Assembly: GCF_910596095.1 (NCBI RefSeq)
Contig: NC_056551.1
Coordinates: forward strand, 15,331,501-15,395,500
From: Thunnus maccoyii
Taxonomy: Eukaryota > Chordata > Actinopteri > Scombriformes > Scombridae
DNA: 64,000 nucleotides
Direction of reading: 5' to 3'
Shown here: in pieces, positions 25,045 through 39,268 of the stretch
Layout of the letters: each line of letters opens with the position of its first letter
Numbering within the stretch: the stretch's first letter is position 1
Program-made: the position numbers and the translations under genes
The notes under the pieces: generated by a model
The model's input: the letters and a program-made list of their open reading frames with translations, nothing else
What the model was told of the DNA's origin: nothing
Databases searched by the model: none

Positions 25045-27214
25045 ATAAGCTTGTATCTAGCTTAACACCTCCTGCTAACGCTAACTAACTAGGAAGCTAA
25101 ACGATGCTAGTAACATGACCGTAACTTCCCCTATAGATAACCAAGTGACCCTGACCCATGACCACAGTTTGAGATAGCAACAGAAAAGTCTAACTGTATC
25201 CCAAAATTTGTCATTAAAATATATATATTATCCATGTATTTCATTTAATGTCAAAAACAACGCGTCCTTCCTTAGCCGAGCAAACAACTAATGTTAGCTT
25301 ACGTCAGGTTAGCAGCCGTTAGCCTAACGTCTGTGTGTTTACATGGGGGTGTCTAATGGAAAAGTACCAACAGCAGCAGGCAAATGATTTCCATATGATT
25401 ATTGAACTCCCATTGCCGACAGATGTCATACAAGTTTAATTATTTACCAGTTAAAAAATCTATTAGTTCATTACTGCCATTGTCAACAAAACCTACGTTT
25501 TTAATCTTTGTTTTTCAGACTTTTTTTTTTTTATCGTGTAAACTACTTAATCCTGAAATAACTTTGTTCAAACACTTCAAAACTGATGACACGACTCTTA
25601 ATGTTGCTTGTATATCAGTTGACAGGCAACTAAAAATTATAAATGTATTGCTAATGACAATTAAAAATGTTTCTGGGCTTGTCTTATTAAACATTAAACA
25701 TTTATTTTACATCATACTTTATGTAATATTAATTTAAACGTGATTTTAAAAATATTAAGCTTTTTAAATTGAGAAAGGAGTCACTAAGCAATGATCTTAG
25801 GATAAATTGTGATGTGTAGCTAAAAACGTTGATACGATGACGTCTGCAATTTCATCACCCGTCCACAAGATGACGACAGAGAAACAGCGCCAGTGTTGGA
25901 CACTAGTATTATTTCAGTTCAAATGCCGAATCACTGTGTAGCACGGAAAATCACATAAGCTAAATAAATAAATGCACAAATAAATCATTAAATGCACAAA
26001 TGAATTAAAAAAAAAGTACATTTTGGTAATGAAAAGGGACTTAGGGGTTCATATTCCAAGAACCAGGGAAATAATGGATGGACAAAATGTGCAAAAGAAA
26101 AAAGCAGTATTTCTAATATTTTGACAAAATAATAGAAATTTCTTTCAATGCAATGCGTTCCCATACAACAACAACAATAATTGCAGCCTCAGAAAATACT
26201 GTAGTAACTGTCAACTCCAAAAAAATAGAAGGTTACAAACAGCGGAGTAAGGTGCTTTACATGAGTATTTCCATTTTCTACTTCTACTCCACTATATATA
26301 CTGTATTTGACAGATTTAGATATTCACATATTATTATTTCATAACATACGTAAATATATTATATATAGGCTGCTTACAGATAAAACAGACTGGGTTACAT
26401 AATTAAATTAGCTTTAACTTTAAAATGTAGCTTACATATTAATGCATCAGTGATAGTAATCCAATAGTAAAATGTTTTAACAAATTTATAACTCTCTGAA
26501 AGGGAGCATTCTGTCTGTATAAATGTTTATTTTATATCCTGTCTTAGCTCTAATTGTTGAATTGCCTTGTTGCTGAACGGTGCTACAAATAAACTTTCTT
26601 TTACTTTTGATATTTGTTGATAACACTTTCAGACTTTTCCTTGAGTAGAATTGTGAATGCAGGGCTTGTATTTGCATTAAGTATTTCCGTAAAGACTCAC
26701 ACATGTAGGATTTATTGCAGGGCTTTTCTGTGGGGCTGCGTTGCACAGGGGGGTTCATTGAGTTCATGTTAAAGGAACAGTTTGACATTTTAGGACACAC
26801 ATTCGCTTTTTTTTTGCCAAGAGATGAGCGATCCCACTGTAATGCCCCTACGGTAGATTAATTATAAGCAAGAATAAGGATATTTTCTTAAATATTGATA
26901 TAAACATTGATTGCTTCGCACTTATGCACTGCTGCTTCTTTTAAAATGTATTTTACTTGATTTTATGCATTCTATGTATTCTATTTTTTATCTTTATTTT
27001 TATTCTACTTTATTATTGTTGTCATTCTGTGGGTTTTATTTTCCATTTTATGTTATGCATTCTATGTATTCTATTTTCACTCTTCATTTTATTATTATTA
27101 TTATTATTATTAAGTGGGTTTATTTTCTATCTTATGTTACATTAATTATGGAATTCTGTCCCTGTTTTATATTCATTTTATGTCTATTTTCATGTGAAGC
27201 ACTCGGTGCATGTA

Positions 27215-27300
27215 ATTTCTTTATTGTAAAGCACTTTGAGCTGGATTTCTTGTATGAAAGGTGCTATATAAAGTGGATTATTATTATATTATTATTGAGG
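27215..27300 (+). repeat. retroelement 3' tail (LINE/SINE type) ending in ATT repeats
   Basis: It contains AAAGCACTTTGAGCTGGATT then TGAAAGGTGCTATATAAA and an ATTATT tail. This ending recurs in many fish retroelements. The word TTATGCATTCTATGTATTCT appears twice just upstream (about 26962 and 27053). The family is not assigned with confidence. Confidence 0.5.
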
Positions 27301-27560
27301 CATAGTGTCAGTGAAATCAGCCAAACTGCTGACTAAACGCTGCTTTATTTTTGTTTGCTGCTTACATGGCAGTATCTCCTCCTGCACTGCTGCCGTTTTA
27401 TTTTACATTTTCTTCATGCGCCTCGGCTCTACGTCAGTTCATTCTGAAGTTTGTCCCTCAGCGCGATCCGTCGGTCTGGAAAAAAAAAGAAAAAAAAAAA
27501 AAAGCGACGCCTGAGAGCGACGCTTGCGGAGGTTGCAGCTGATGTACCGCTGGCTCGAAA

Positions 27561-30500
27561 ATGGAGAGCGACACCACTGTCAGGAGAATAAAACAATTCG
27601 GGACACAGAATTGTGTAGCGGAAGATAACGACGGCTCCCGGGACCTGTGCGGGAATAACGGCTACAGCAGTGACGCGAAGAGGAAGCCCGAAGTGAGCCT
27701 GTACTTGCTGCGGGAAGGGCTCGCTGCTTCCCTGGTGTCTGTGTTTATTTTGGTGCTGTGGGGACTCGTTCATTTGTCGTTACAGCAGCTCGTCATTGGA
27801 AAGCCGACCGGCGAGTTCAACGCAGTGAGAGCCAGGTGAGTTTAGATAACTGTACCGTACATGTTGGCTAACGGTCTTGAGAGCAGAGCCCCGGCTAACC
27901 TTTCCTCTAGTTTGGCAACAGACCCGCCTAGAAACCACTACCGGGTGTCCCCTCCACCTCCACCTCCCAGGTAACCTGCAGGGCTGACAGGTGTTTCAGC
28001 CGCGTGTGTAACAGCAGCCTCTAGCACTCATCTGCTAACGATGCAGCCTCCAGCAAATCAAGATCTCCAGTACAGAAACCAGTTAAATGACCCCGAGAGA
28101 CACCAACGGACATTATTATTTATTTAAAGTCGACAAACAAACGTGTAAAATACTAAAAATAAATAAACAAATAAATAAATGAAACGGACCTTTGGAAGGT
28201 AAGGTAACACAATACAAACGTTTATTTGAATAATACATTTCATACAAAAAACAATTAAAACGCCTTACACAATGCATTTAAACATCAAACAAGAAAGGCA
28301 TCAAAAGACACTGAAACACAAATTAAAAGGACATGGAACCAAGATAAAAACATAAAAACAAAGAAATACAAGTATTTAAAAAGAAAACTAATCTATAGGA
28401 TTGGACCGTCAATCATTTCAGTCATTTCACAAAACTAAAATGGTAAAAGCCTACTAGAAACTCACTGTAAACACAACTGTTGGATCTCCAGTCATATATA
28501 TATAATCAATTGCTTAAGTTAATTATGTTAATATCAAAGAAAAGTGACACTTATGAGCATTTCCTGTTTGTCTTTGATTTATATAATTATAAACTGAATA
28601 TCTTTGGATTGTGAACCCTTTGAAGGGAGACAAGCCAACTCATGCTCTGGGAACTTGTGATGCGTGGGCATTTTTCACTAGTTTCTGACACTGTATAAAC
28701 TAAAAGATGAATTGATTATTCAAAAAAAAAAAAAATCGTCAATTGCAGCCCTACTCAGATTTTGAAAATCAGCTGTTCTGTAAAAGTTCATCTATGTCAT
28801 CTCGCAGGTTGAGGAAACTCAAGATCAAGGTTGCAAAGCTGTTGAAAACAGAGAAGTCACAAAAAGAAAAGACACTTAATAAAAAAAAATTGAAAACCCA
28901 CTTTGAAACACCAGCCTAAACTGAACCACACTATTTTCAACCAAACACATGTTCAGTGTTAAAATGATAAAAAATGCTAAAACATGCATAAAACAACCAC
29001 TCAGCCACACTGAGCAGCAGCTTTTCTTTATCAGAGCAGGAGAGACGGTCAGGGATTATGGCATTGAATCTGAGGTCAGCAGGGCTGTGGTTGAGCTCTT
29101 GAAAGTGCTGGGTGGTGGTGGGATTTGCCATCATTTGGCTGGTTTCTCCATAAATGAGTCAGGCATGCTGCATTTGAACTGATTAGGGCTCTGAGCTTCT
29201 TTGGTCACAATCATGGCTTTCATGAGTCCATGCCCTGCAAATCCAGATTTGAGTTATGAGCATAAAACGGTGCCTCAGAGGCTGGAGTAAAGAATGAGAG
29301 AAAGCAGCGGTCTTCAAAGTCATCTGCTGCCACTTTGTCATTTCTAGAGAAATGACATGCAGGGGAGGACACGGTGATTTAGGAGTCTAAAGCAAAAGAA
29401 AAAGGGGGGAAAACAATACATTAGCTGTTTTTAATCCCTTGTTGTAACATCTGGACTACAACACATGGCTTCACCCACCACGGTTTCAGGGCAGATATTA
29501 TTCTCTCACCACTTCTGAAGATAATTTATTGGTGGCTCCAAGCATCAGCTATCACAGCAGCTCCTCTGCTGGTGTGGGCAGCGGAGCTAACATTGGCGTT
29601 TTCATGAGCAGCTGCAGCAAACACGACCAGCAGCTGCTTTTTTTAAAGAAAATTTCGGGAGGAAAAGCATCTGTTTTTCTTTTTTTTTTCCTGTTGCACC
29701 CTGGAATCTTCACAGACATTTTAGATTTATTTCCTGTTCTTCTCTTAAGGGAGCCTGTGCAGTGGCGATAAGATAAGGTAGATAGATAAGGTCAAAGTAA
29801 AACATGGCTCACTATAACCTAAGTCATGGCAGTGGGTAAACTCCAGGACTCAGCTTACATAACAATGGCAGGTTGTATCCTGTTTGTTTTTAAAGATAAA
29901 TGTATTTGAAATGAATGAAAAATAGGTTCATTTTACTTCTAATCCTAAATCCTAACCTCAGGACATGCATCATGTGTTTATGAAGTTGCTCCACTTTCTC
30001 CTTTAAACATTTGGTGTTACTTGTAACCACTGATTTATTTTTTTCATTCATCTTTTGGTTCTTAGAAAATAGTGAACAAGGCCTGTTTAGAGTTTTCTAG
30101 AAAGCAAGTTAAAGTATTCAAACAGTTTTTTTTTCTGACCAAACACTCAGAAACAAAAAGATAATCAACTGACTTGTCATAGAAGACAAAATAAAGCTGC
30201 ACGTTTTTTTACGTTTTAGAAGTCGGAAACAACTTTAAAAATGACTCATGATGTTTAATCGAGTATCAAGTTGATGATTAATTTTCTGTCAGTCACTTAG
30301 TTAATCAATCAATAGTCAATGGAATTAAAGCAGAAGTTCCTCCATAGACAATGTGTGTCTTTTTGGAGCCACCAATAAAACTGTCAAATTAAACAATATG
30401 TTCTCGCGTTGCTAACACATGTAAAGTCTAATTTAAACTTAGTATCGGTCAAAACATGCAGGACTGGACTTGAACTTTGTTTCACTTCACCTGTTGATGC

Positions 30501-33500
30501 ATCTGATAGATATTTAGAAGAGCTGGTTATCAGACAAGACATGCAAACTTAAACTGTGTGTTTATTTATTTATTTTATTTATTAGGTTTATTTGTCAGGA
30601 ATGATGCAAAAAAAACCATTGTAACGGGTTAAAATAACATAAAACAGATGTATAGGATTTCTAGCTGAGGCTTGTGATTTTATCAGCAGGTTCACCACAT
30701 ATTCAGGAAATGTAACTTGTGAAACCTAATGGTGGTTTCAAGAGGAAATATATGAACTGTGACCACACCTAGATACATACAGTGATTAATTGTCTTTTAC
30801 AATAACATTGAACTGCAGTGTAATTATTAATATACTCTGTGATGTTGTGATGGAACAAGTAGGCTTGGTTTACTGCCGCAAAGAGTGAACAACACCACAA
30901 TATTCTCTGTCTCTCTCCTCACTCCTGCCTCACTTCACAATCCAGACGACACTTAGAGCAGATCACCAGCGTCGGCCCTCGGCCAGTGGGCAGCCAGGAG
31001 AATGAAGTACTGACAGTGGGCTACTTGTTGGAGCAGATTGAGAACATCCGGGTTGAGACCGCAGCGGGCGCCCATCAGCTCACAGTGGACGTGCAGCGAC
31101 CCACTGGCACTTTCTCTATTGACTTTCTTGGAGGCTTCACCAGCTTCTATGACCGTGTCACTAACATCGCTGTCAGGCTGGAGCCCAAGGGCGGGGCGCA
31201 GCATCTCATGCTGGCCAACTGCCACTTTGACACAGTGGCCAACAGTCCAGGTATTAAAGCTTTCCTCCTTCTCTTGAACAAAGCAGCCTCTTCTCTTTGT
31301 GAGCTCTTACTGAAACCAGTGAAAGTGAGTGAGCTTGCTAATTAAAAAGGTGTATAGAAGAACCGGTGTAGCTAGCATGCATCTTGCATGTCGGTACATG
31401 CCACCGTGTGCCACATTTCAACAACAACTTCTGTATATTTTATCTAATCTTTTTTTAATTTCAACTTCTCAAATATGCTGTTTCAACCCCTCAAAACCCT
31501 GCAAGTCTGTGCACTCTCATGATCGGTTTGTTTGTTGTGGAGGTTGTTGTGCAAAAGTGATGAGTGATTTGTAGACCTTGCCCTTTAGGATGCTATAAGG
31601 AAACATTTCAAGCAGTGGAAAATGTTACTGATCTGAAGAGCAGTTTACAGCAACTTTCTTTGTTTTTTTTTAATATTTCCTATTAACATTTATAACCATC
31701 ACACCCTCACAAATACTGCAGCTCTTGTCTTCATAGTGTATAGAAGTCTTTGGTTTCCAATATGCAAGTCCTCAAGTGTTCTTATGATCATAATGCCTTC
31801 ACTTGTGTCCCATGTTGTGCACCATAGTCATGTGGACTGCATTTAAACAGCCATAACGAGCCAATCCAGAAAGTGAGGATCTAAAATGCTCCTTGTAAAT
31901 GATTTAAAAACTAGTCGCATTGTGCTTTAACAGGAATCTGCTTAGAGCGATCAGGTGATCATATCTAGACTGCGCAGTAGTAACGGTGTTTGTTGATGAT
32001 AGGCAGCACACTGCTGTGCCTAGTCTAACCCTCCTTGTTTGGTTTTAATTCAGTTTTTTTTCTCCACACCCTAGAGCCTGTTGGAGGGACACACACACAT
32101 ACACACACACACGTTTGCACACACAGCGTCACCGGCAAAAGGAAATTGATTCAAGGGGTGTGGATCGGGAAGATACACATACATTTCCATGTCCACTGCT
32201 GCCTGCCAACCTTTTGATTTTCGGAAATATAAACACTTGTTCGTGTAAAAATAGTTCTGAAAAAAAAAAGAATAAAGAGGCATTGTCTCGCACATATTTT
32301 CACGCATAGATCAGCACCTGTATTGATAATTGTACCTATAATTCCTTTTTCCAAGTACAGGTGAACTCGGGATTTGATTTTTGTACATGCCGTCCTCTGG
32401 ACTCCCACACTGCTTTTCGGGGACAAGGATTAATATGTCTCTCACATAAGTGGCAGTGACAGCGGTATCAGCAGCATGAACGGTGCCTAGACAGACAGCG
32501 AACGAGCCTGCACCTCCACCTCATGATCACATTCAATCCAGAAAGCCGGAGCACATGATGTCTCAGTTTCGCTCTCTGATCTTTGGGTCATTTTTTTTTT
32601 TTTTTTTTCTTCTTCTTTGAATTCACTCTCAGCAAATTGTGTTCCTCACCGCGAACCTGTCTAATCTTTCTGCATCACATGCCTTGTTCACATGCTCTTT
32701 TTTTCTTTCCCTCTCACTGTTACCCATTTTTCCTTTCTGCTCTCACCATCATAGTGGGAGCTGGATCTTTACCAGGTCGTCGCATTCTTCACATGTTTGC
32801 ACACACGGCCTGCTCAGCACATTTCCACGTGTTTGCAAATGTGTGTTCAGAGTTATGTGCACTCTCATATGTATTTATTTTATATCTCACACACTGAGCC
32901 ACAGGGTCAGGAAACTTAGGCGATGTATGGGTATGACTACATGATTCATGTACATGCCAGGCCAAGCCAAACTTTTCTTGCCTGATGCGAATGTGAATGG
33001 AGACAAAGAGCTCAGCATTGTGCAGGTTTTTGGTATTTTTGACACACATACAGTACACTGGTTTCCTTGTTTTAGGTGCCAGTGATGATGCAGTGAGCTG
33101 TGCAGTAATGCTGGAAGTCCTCCATTCTCTGGCCAACCAGTCTACTCCTCTTCACCATGGTGTTATCTTCCTCTTTAATGGAGCTGAGGAAAATATCCTG
33201 CAGGTAAAATGAAGTACTAAGACCACATATTTTACATTTTGGATGTTAGACTATCTTGTCCACAGCACTTTGGATTGTCATTTAATTATAAAACTTCTCC
33301 TCTCTTTTTGCTTTCCTTATTTTTTTCTGTTACATTCTCTCTCAATAACTCTTTCTCTCTCTTTTTTCTTCTCTCTCTCAGGCCAGTCATGGTTTTATTA
33401 CTCAGCATCCATGGGCCAAACAGGTGAGAGCCTTCATTAACTTGGAGGCTGCAGGTGTTGGCGGCAAGGAGGTTGTTTTCCAGACAGGTACTGTACCATT

Positions 33501-35966
33501 TACTGTAAGTTTGACAAACGGGTGTGGTTTTTTTAGTTTGTGGGCTTTTCCTCTGGTTTGCTTCCTCTGTTGTATGTACAGCCTCTTGACAATATTTCCT
33601 TCCTCTATGATTGGAAAGCTTGCAAATAAGGAGTGTATGAAGTTGATACCGTTGCTGTTGGAGTAATCAGAATCACTATCAAGTTTTGCATTACAGACTT
33701 ACAGTATCTGCCCTTGTTCTGACCATTTATCTTCTGGCTGGCTGCCACCATTCAGTATCCATGGATTGCTAACAGTGCCTGATTATGGTTCCTGAGCTGC
33801 CTGTTACGTTGTATTTGTATTTTAGGCATTATCTGATACTCTTAACAACTGATGTGTGCAACACATTAAACAAGCTACAAATGCCTACATTCCCAAAAAC
33901 CACAAACGACTAGTGGTAAACACTGCAAAGGACAGATTCATAAAACCCTGTTGATATATCTTTGTTGACAGAGTGATTATTTGATGTAACAAAACTGAGG
34001 AAACTGAGACATCTGTCAAGCAGCTTTTCCTTCCTGTTCCCCGACAGGTCCAGAGAACCCATGGCTAGTTCAGGCTTACGTTCATGCAGCAAAACACCCC
34101 TTTGCCTCTGTGGTCGGCCAGGAGGTCTTTCAGAGCGGCATCATTCCGTCTGACACCGACTTCCGCATTTACAGGGACTTTGGTAACATCCCAGGTAAAG
34201 AAATACACAGGACCCAGATGAGCACCCACACAGAAAGTCTGATATGAAGCAAACATGCTTTCATTTAGTGTCTTTTTCTCCCTTCTTTTTAATGTTTTTA
34301 TCTTATTCTATATATATGTTCTTTTCTTACAGGCATTGATCTGGCTTTCATTGAGAACGGTTTCATCTACCACACCAAGTATGACACTGCCGACAGAATC
34401 CTGACAGACTCGATACAGAGAGCCGGTATGCAAAAACCCACACATTCATCCACTCATACTTAAGCAAATAGATTCAGAAGCTGGTAGCTGATGGGTGCAT
34501 CTGTCTGTCATAATCAGAACAGTCTCTGCAGCAGAAGACTGGTGTGGTTTAAGTGACTGCCAACGCAGTTTTTCTGTCACAAACACATGCAGTGCATTTC
34601 TGCTTTATCCTCCAGCCTCCCTTTTCAGACTAGTCAGCACTTTGCTAATCTCATTATTTCCCTGAGAGTTACAAGATGCGCACACACATACATACTGTAC
34701 ATACCAGCCACAGATATTAACTGTTGCACTTGTACTTGTTTACCTCGTGCATCTGCGTTGCTGAATCATTTTGCTTTACTTAGCAGAGAATCCAGTCAGT
34801 CAGCACTAAAAACCTGAGACAGTTGGCATCTTTCTTCTCCCTCAGCAGCTACTGGACAATCCCCCTCCTCTTTCTTCTGTACACAGCAACTCGCTGTGAA
34901 AGGCATGAATTATTAGAGAGCGAGATTTCAGAGCTCCCTCCGTAGAACGAACGTATTTTTAGTCTGTAAAGAAGGAGGCAGAACAGTTTTGTAAGGCGGA
35001 GAGTAGATATAGTACAGGGAAGCTACACCGGTAGCTCTGCTCTGTTGTTGCCTGTGATGGACATAGCAAATTTGTTTCTAATCTGGTTATTGAAAGTCTC
35101 CCTCCACTCAAAAATGTGTTCTGCTCATTGTTACTTCAGTCGAATGTTAGAGCTTCACTGTGCAGAGTTTGACACTAGAAGGCTGTTATCTCATTCTTCA
35201 TTCCTCGCATTTTCCATCTGCTGAAAGGGGAAAGTTTCTCTGTGCTCATTGAAAATCTGAGTCAGATTAAGGGGTGGGCTTCTGAGCATGATTTGTGACA
35301 TCACAACTAGTTTAGAGGCTGATTGTGGTCCAGTATGCAATATATATAAATAGAGATATAGAAACTTGAAGCATCCAGTGCACTTTTCAGTGAAGTAGGA
35401 GAAATCTTTTGTCTAGCCGTTGAACTTTTGAAAAGAACAATATTTGCATATTCATTGATTCTGGATTTGAATGAGTGAGAAAGAATAGATGTAATTTTAA
35501 GGTTCTTAATGAGGTCATTTGCCATTTTTTTGAGCAAAAAACATATTAGATACATATTACTATTCCAAGAAGAGTATTTTTTTGTATCTTACAACATGTC
35601 TGGAGGGGATCTTTAAACTCTTCAATTTTACAACAAAAAGAGCAAGGTGCAAGGTTAGCATTGCTTTAATGTAGATTCATTGATTTTAAAAAAATCAAAT
35701 GTAGCCTATTATCTATCTGTAAAGATGATAAATAAGAGAATGGCGTCATAACAATTTCAATGTTACTAAGGAATAAAACTATGTCATATGATTTTTTTGA
35801 ATGAATCTTAAAATAATTTTGATCAGGGAAGTTGTGGGTAAATCTCAAAGCAGAATCATCTTGCTAAGCAGTGAACCCTACACGAATAAGTAGAAGTTGT
35901 ACTCTCACTTGTTTACACTGACAACACAGAGCCTACCAGGCGGAAGAACAATGGAGCTTTGTCTCG

Positions 35967-36006
<40 letters not shown>

Positions 36007-39000
36007 CGTGCGTGTGTGTGTGTGCGTGCTGTTAACTGTGCAGACTTACAGGCAGCAATACATAAAAGAAACTTCGCCTCAGGCCACAATAACCCATGGA
36101 GCGACCTTTCACTGATCCTTCCTGTAGCCAGTTTTCTGTGCCTCCACATTCAACATCATGATTGTAACCAATCGTGTATGTGTCCAATATACTGGTGTGC
36201 AACTGTTGTGTAACAATGAGAGGCCGTTTAGGGCATAAATCAGACTTGCTCATACACACACACACACACTACCATACTCTCACACACACTGCTGTTTGGA
36301 TCTTGAATCATGTTTACTCACACACACTGTACACCACTGTATTCTCTTTTTACTACGCTATCATTCTGACTCACACACATCATCACACACACACTAATTG
36401 TGCATGTAAGACAGAATAATGATGTGTATTAAAAAAAAGAATTAATGAGGATATTAGTGGCCTGAAATGTCTCTCATACATCTATTTATATACTGTAAAC
36501 TAATAGAAAACATTTTTATCTAATTTCATTTAAATTGTCGGTGATGTAACTGACGATCGAAGAGCGAGATTGTAAGACTCAATACACAGTAGCAGCGCAT
36601 CATTTTCTAGTGTGTACTGTACCTTTTTTTTTGTTTAATAATTGACGTGGTGGTGTGTGCTCGTGGTTTTATTGCCACAAAAAATACAGTCTAGGTGATC
36701 ATATAGGAACAATAAAGGCCATTACCTCGGTACACTCTGTTCCTGCTGGTCAGAAGGTTTAGTAAGTCAACAATAAACTCTGTCTACCGCATGTGATGCG
36801 TCAGCTGTGTAAAGCATGGTCCTTTTTTGTCATTTTCACATTCAGTCATATCAACAGTTTCCTTCTTTTGATTGAGCAAGCAGTATTACAAATGTTGGAA
36901 GAACCCCAATAGAGTAATTAAATATTTATTTTTATAGTTTGTCCATTTCCTTGAATTCCAGCCAGTCCAGGTTTTAAGTCAGGATCCGGCCTTTGTACCT
37001 TTTTATTACCTGTAATGTGTTATATTTCATCTTTTGACCACCTCACCTCCTGTTTCTAGGCGACAACATCCTGGCGGTCCTGAAGTACCTGGTAATGTCA
37101 GAGAAGTTGGCCGATTCCTCAGAGTACCGTCATGGCAACATGGTATTTTTTGACCTGTTAGGGGTAGTCGTGGTGGCTTACCCAGCGCGCGTTGGCACGA
37201 TCCTCAACTACATGGTGGCTACAGCAACCTTCCTCTATTTGGCCAAGAAAGCCTCACTGCCTGGCAATGGGGGTAGGTCACAATTTCCTGTGGTGGATGC
37301 ATGTTATGCCATTTCCTCTACTGGATGTGTGTGTTTTGTCTGTCCCTCTTTGTGAATTATGTAAGTATTTTGTAATGATAGTCTGGTCCAAAATGTTAAG
37401 ATTGATTTTATTTTTCTATGGAAGGGGTTTGGTCAGCTGTTCATGCGGGTTCATCTCCATCTCTCTCAGGTGGTCGCTATGTGCGAGACTTGGCCTGTGC
37501 CACAGGTGTAGCAGTGCTGAGCTGGTTCATCACCCTGCTGTCGGTGCTGATCGTAGCTCTGCTCGTCACTCTGCTTGGCCGCTCCATGTTTTGGTACAAC
37601 CACTTTTACGCCTCCATCTGCCTGTACGGAGCTGCCTCCACTGGAAAGATGATCCTCGTACATACACTGGCCAAGAACCTTTACTACGGGGTGAGAGAGT
37701 TTATAACGTAATTTACATGTCTTTTTACTTTGAACGTTAACTTTAGAGGGCAGATAATGTGCAGAATCATTGGTGTTGGTGAAGCTGACCATAAATAAAA
37801 TGGAAATATTTTACTGCACAGAGAAGTAAAGCTGAAAGGGAGGTGTGTTTGAGAATATAATGAATTATTAGTGTAAGTTTTACACATAGGTTTTATAGTT
37901 ATGTGTTTTTGTGCAAAGCTGAACGGGAAGATGATTTTGTATAACCATAAGTCTTGGCCATAAGGTAAGTGTTGAAATATTTGCTGCGTTGAAGCGGAAA
38001 GAATGTTGACCAGCTGGATTCAGATTAATATCTCAAACGATACGTCTTGTTCCATGAAATTTGTTTTCACGTTTGAGAGTTTTATCTGACCAGAGTGTGG
38101 ACTGTTTAGTTTAGTTTAGTTCAGTATAATCAAATGAGTTTTAATTCTCTTTCTCATTCCTGCTTTGTATATACAATAGAGGTCGCATTATTTCCTAGAG
38201 CCTAACATCTCATGATGACTCGCTCAGCTCACAGTTGATGTAGACTAAAGTGCAGAGATGAGAAAGCAGACAGTTCCTCTTCCTCCATGGTGATTACAGA
38301 ATGACTCTTTGTGTGTGTGTGTGTGTATGTGAGTATAAACCGGTAGAGATTTTTGACAGGCAGTTAACTGTCAATCACGTGTACACACAGCTGAGAGCCG
38401 ACTGACCTGTCTCGCTTTGTTTTTTGATAGTTTGCGCAGGAAGGAGTAGGAGTAGGTTTTCCATCTATCAGCAGATGGCATCTGTGCCTGCTAATAGTCC
38501 TAAGTCCTGAATCTTGTATTGCTTGAAATATAATTGACATCAAGATGTTCTTTGGTAAACTTTTTTAGGAGCAAGTAGTTGCAGTTCAGCTTGCTTATAA
38601 TGAGCATATACCTGAGGTTCAAACTATCACAGAAAGTTGATTTTCATCTGGAGCTGCAGCTAACCACATTATGAACTCTGGCTTATCGTGGCCAGATTCC
38701 AGAAAGGACACAATCTAACCTTTGTCCCAGACTACATGGCTTCATCTCCAATGAAACAAAATCTCTATTGAAACACCAGTAAACTGTAACTGTGGCCTCA
38801 TTTTTTAATGGTATTTTGTTGACAAAAGAGTCTAGATAGGACTGGCAAGTTCTGTTTAACAGAGAAAACTAACAAAGAAATCATTAGTCCTTAAAGAAGA
38901 TCGAATAAAAGATGTCTGCCTGAGAACTCTTTTTTTTTTAAATTTCTTGGCTTGTAGTCATTTACATTTTGGTATTCTGGTTTAAATAAACTCTGAGTCA

Positions 39001-39205
39001 CGTAACACTAAAATCTGAACTTCTTTGCCCACAAAAGGTCGAGATACACAGAGAGACTTGAATTAGAAACTCTTATCTCAGTGTTTTTTTAGTCTCACAT
39101 CAATCAAGACCAGAACCTGCTGTACAAAGCTCACCACAGACACTGGGGATGTATTTGCATTTGCACTGATGCAAGACCATACACTGCTGCTTACATTTGT
39201 TATGT

Positions 39206-39268
<63 letters not shown>

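Larger units (their letters stand above)
23931..27560. other. oaz1/ermp1 head-to-head intergenic region
   Basis: The two start codons are divergent and 3.6 kb apart. The segment from 23931 to about 24060 should hold the oaz1 5'UTR and promoter. The frame upstream of the oaz1 ATG stays open to 24032 but is not part of the known protein. GC-rich sequence before 27561 should hold the ermp1 promoter. Between them are a fold-back (24809-25044), TTCA repeats near 24708-24726, and a repeat tail near 27215-27300. No TATA box is evident. Confidence 0.5.
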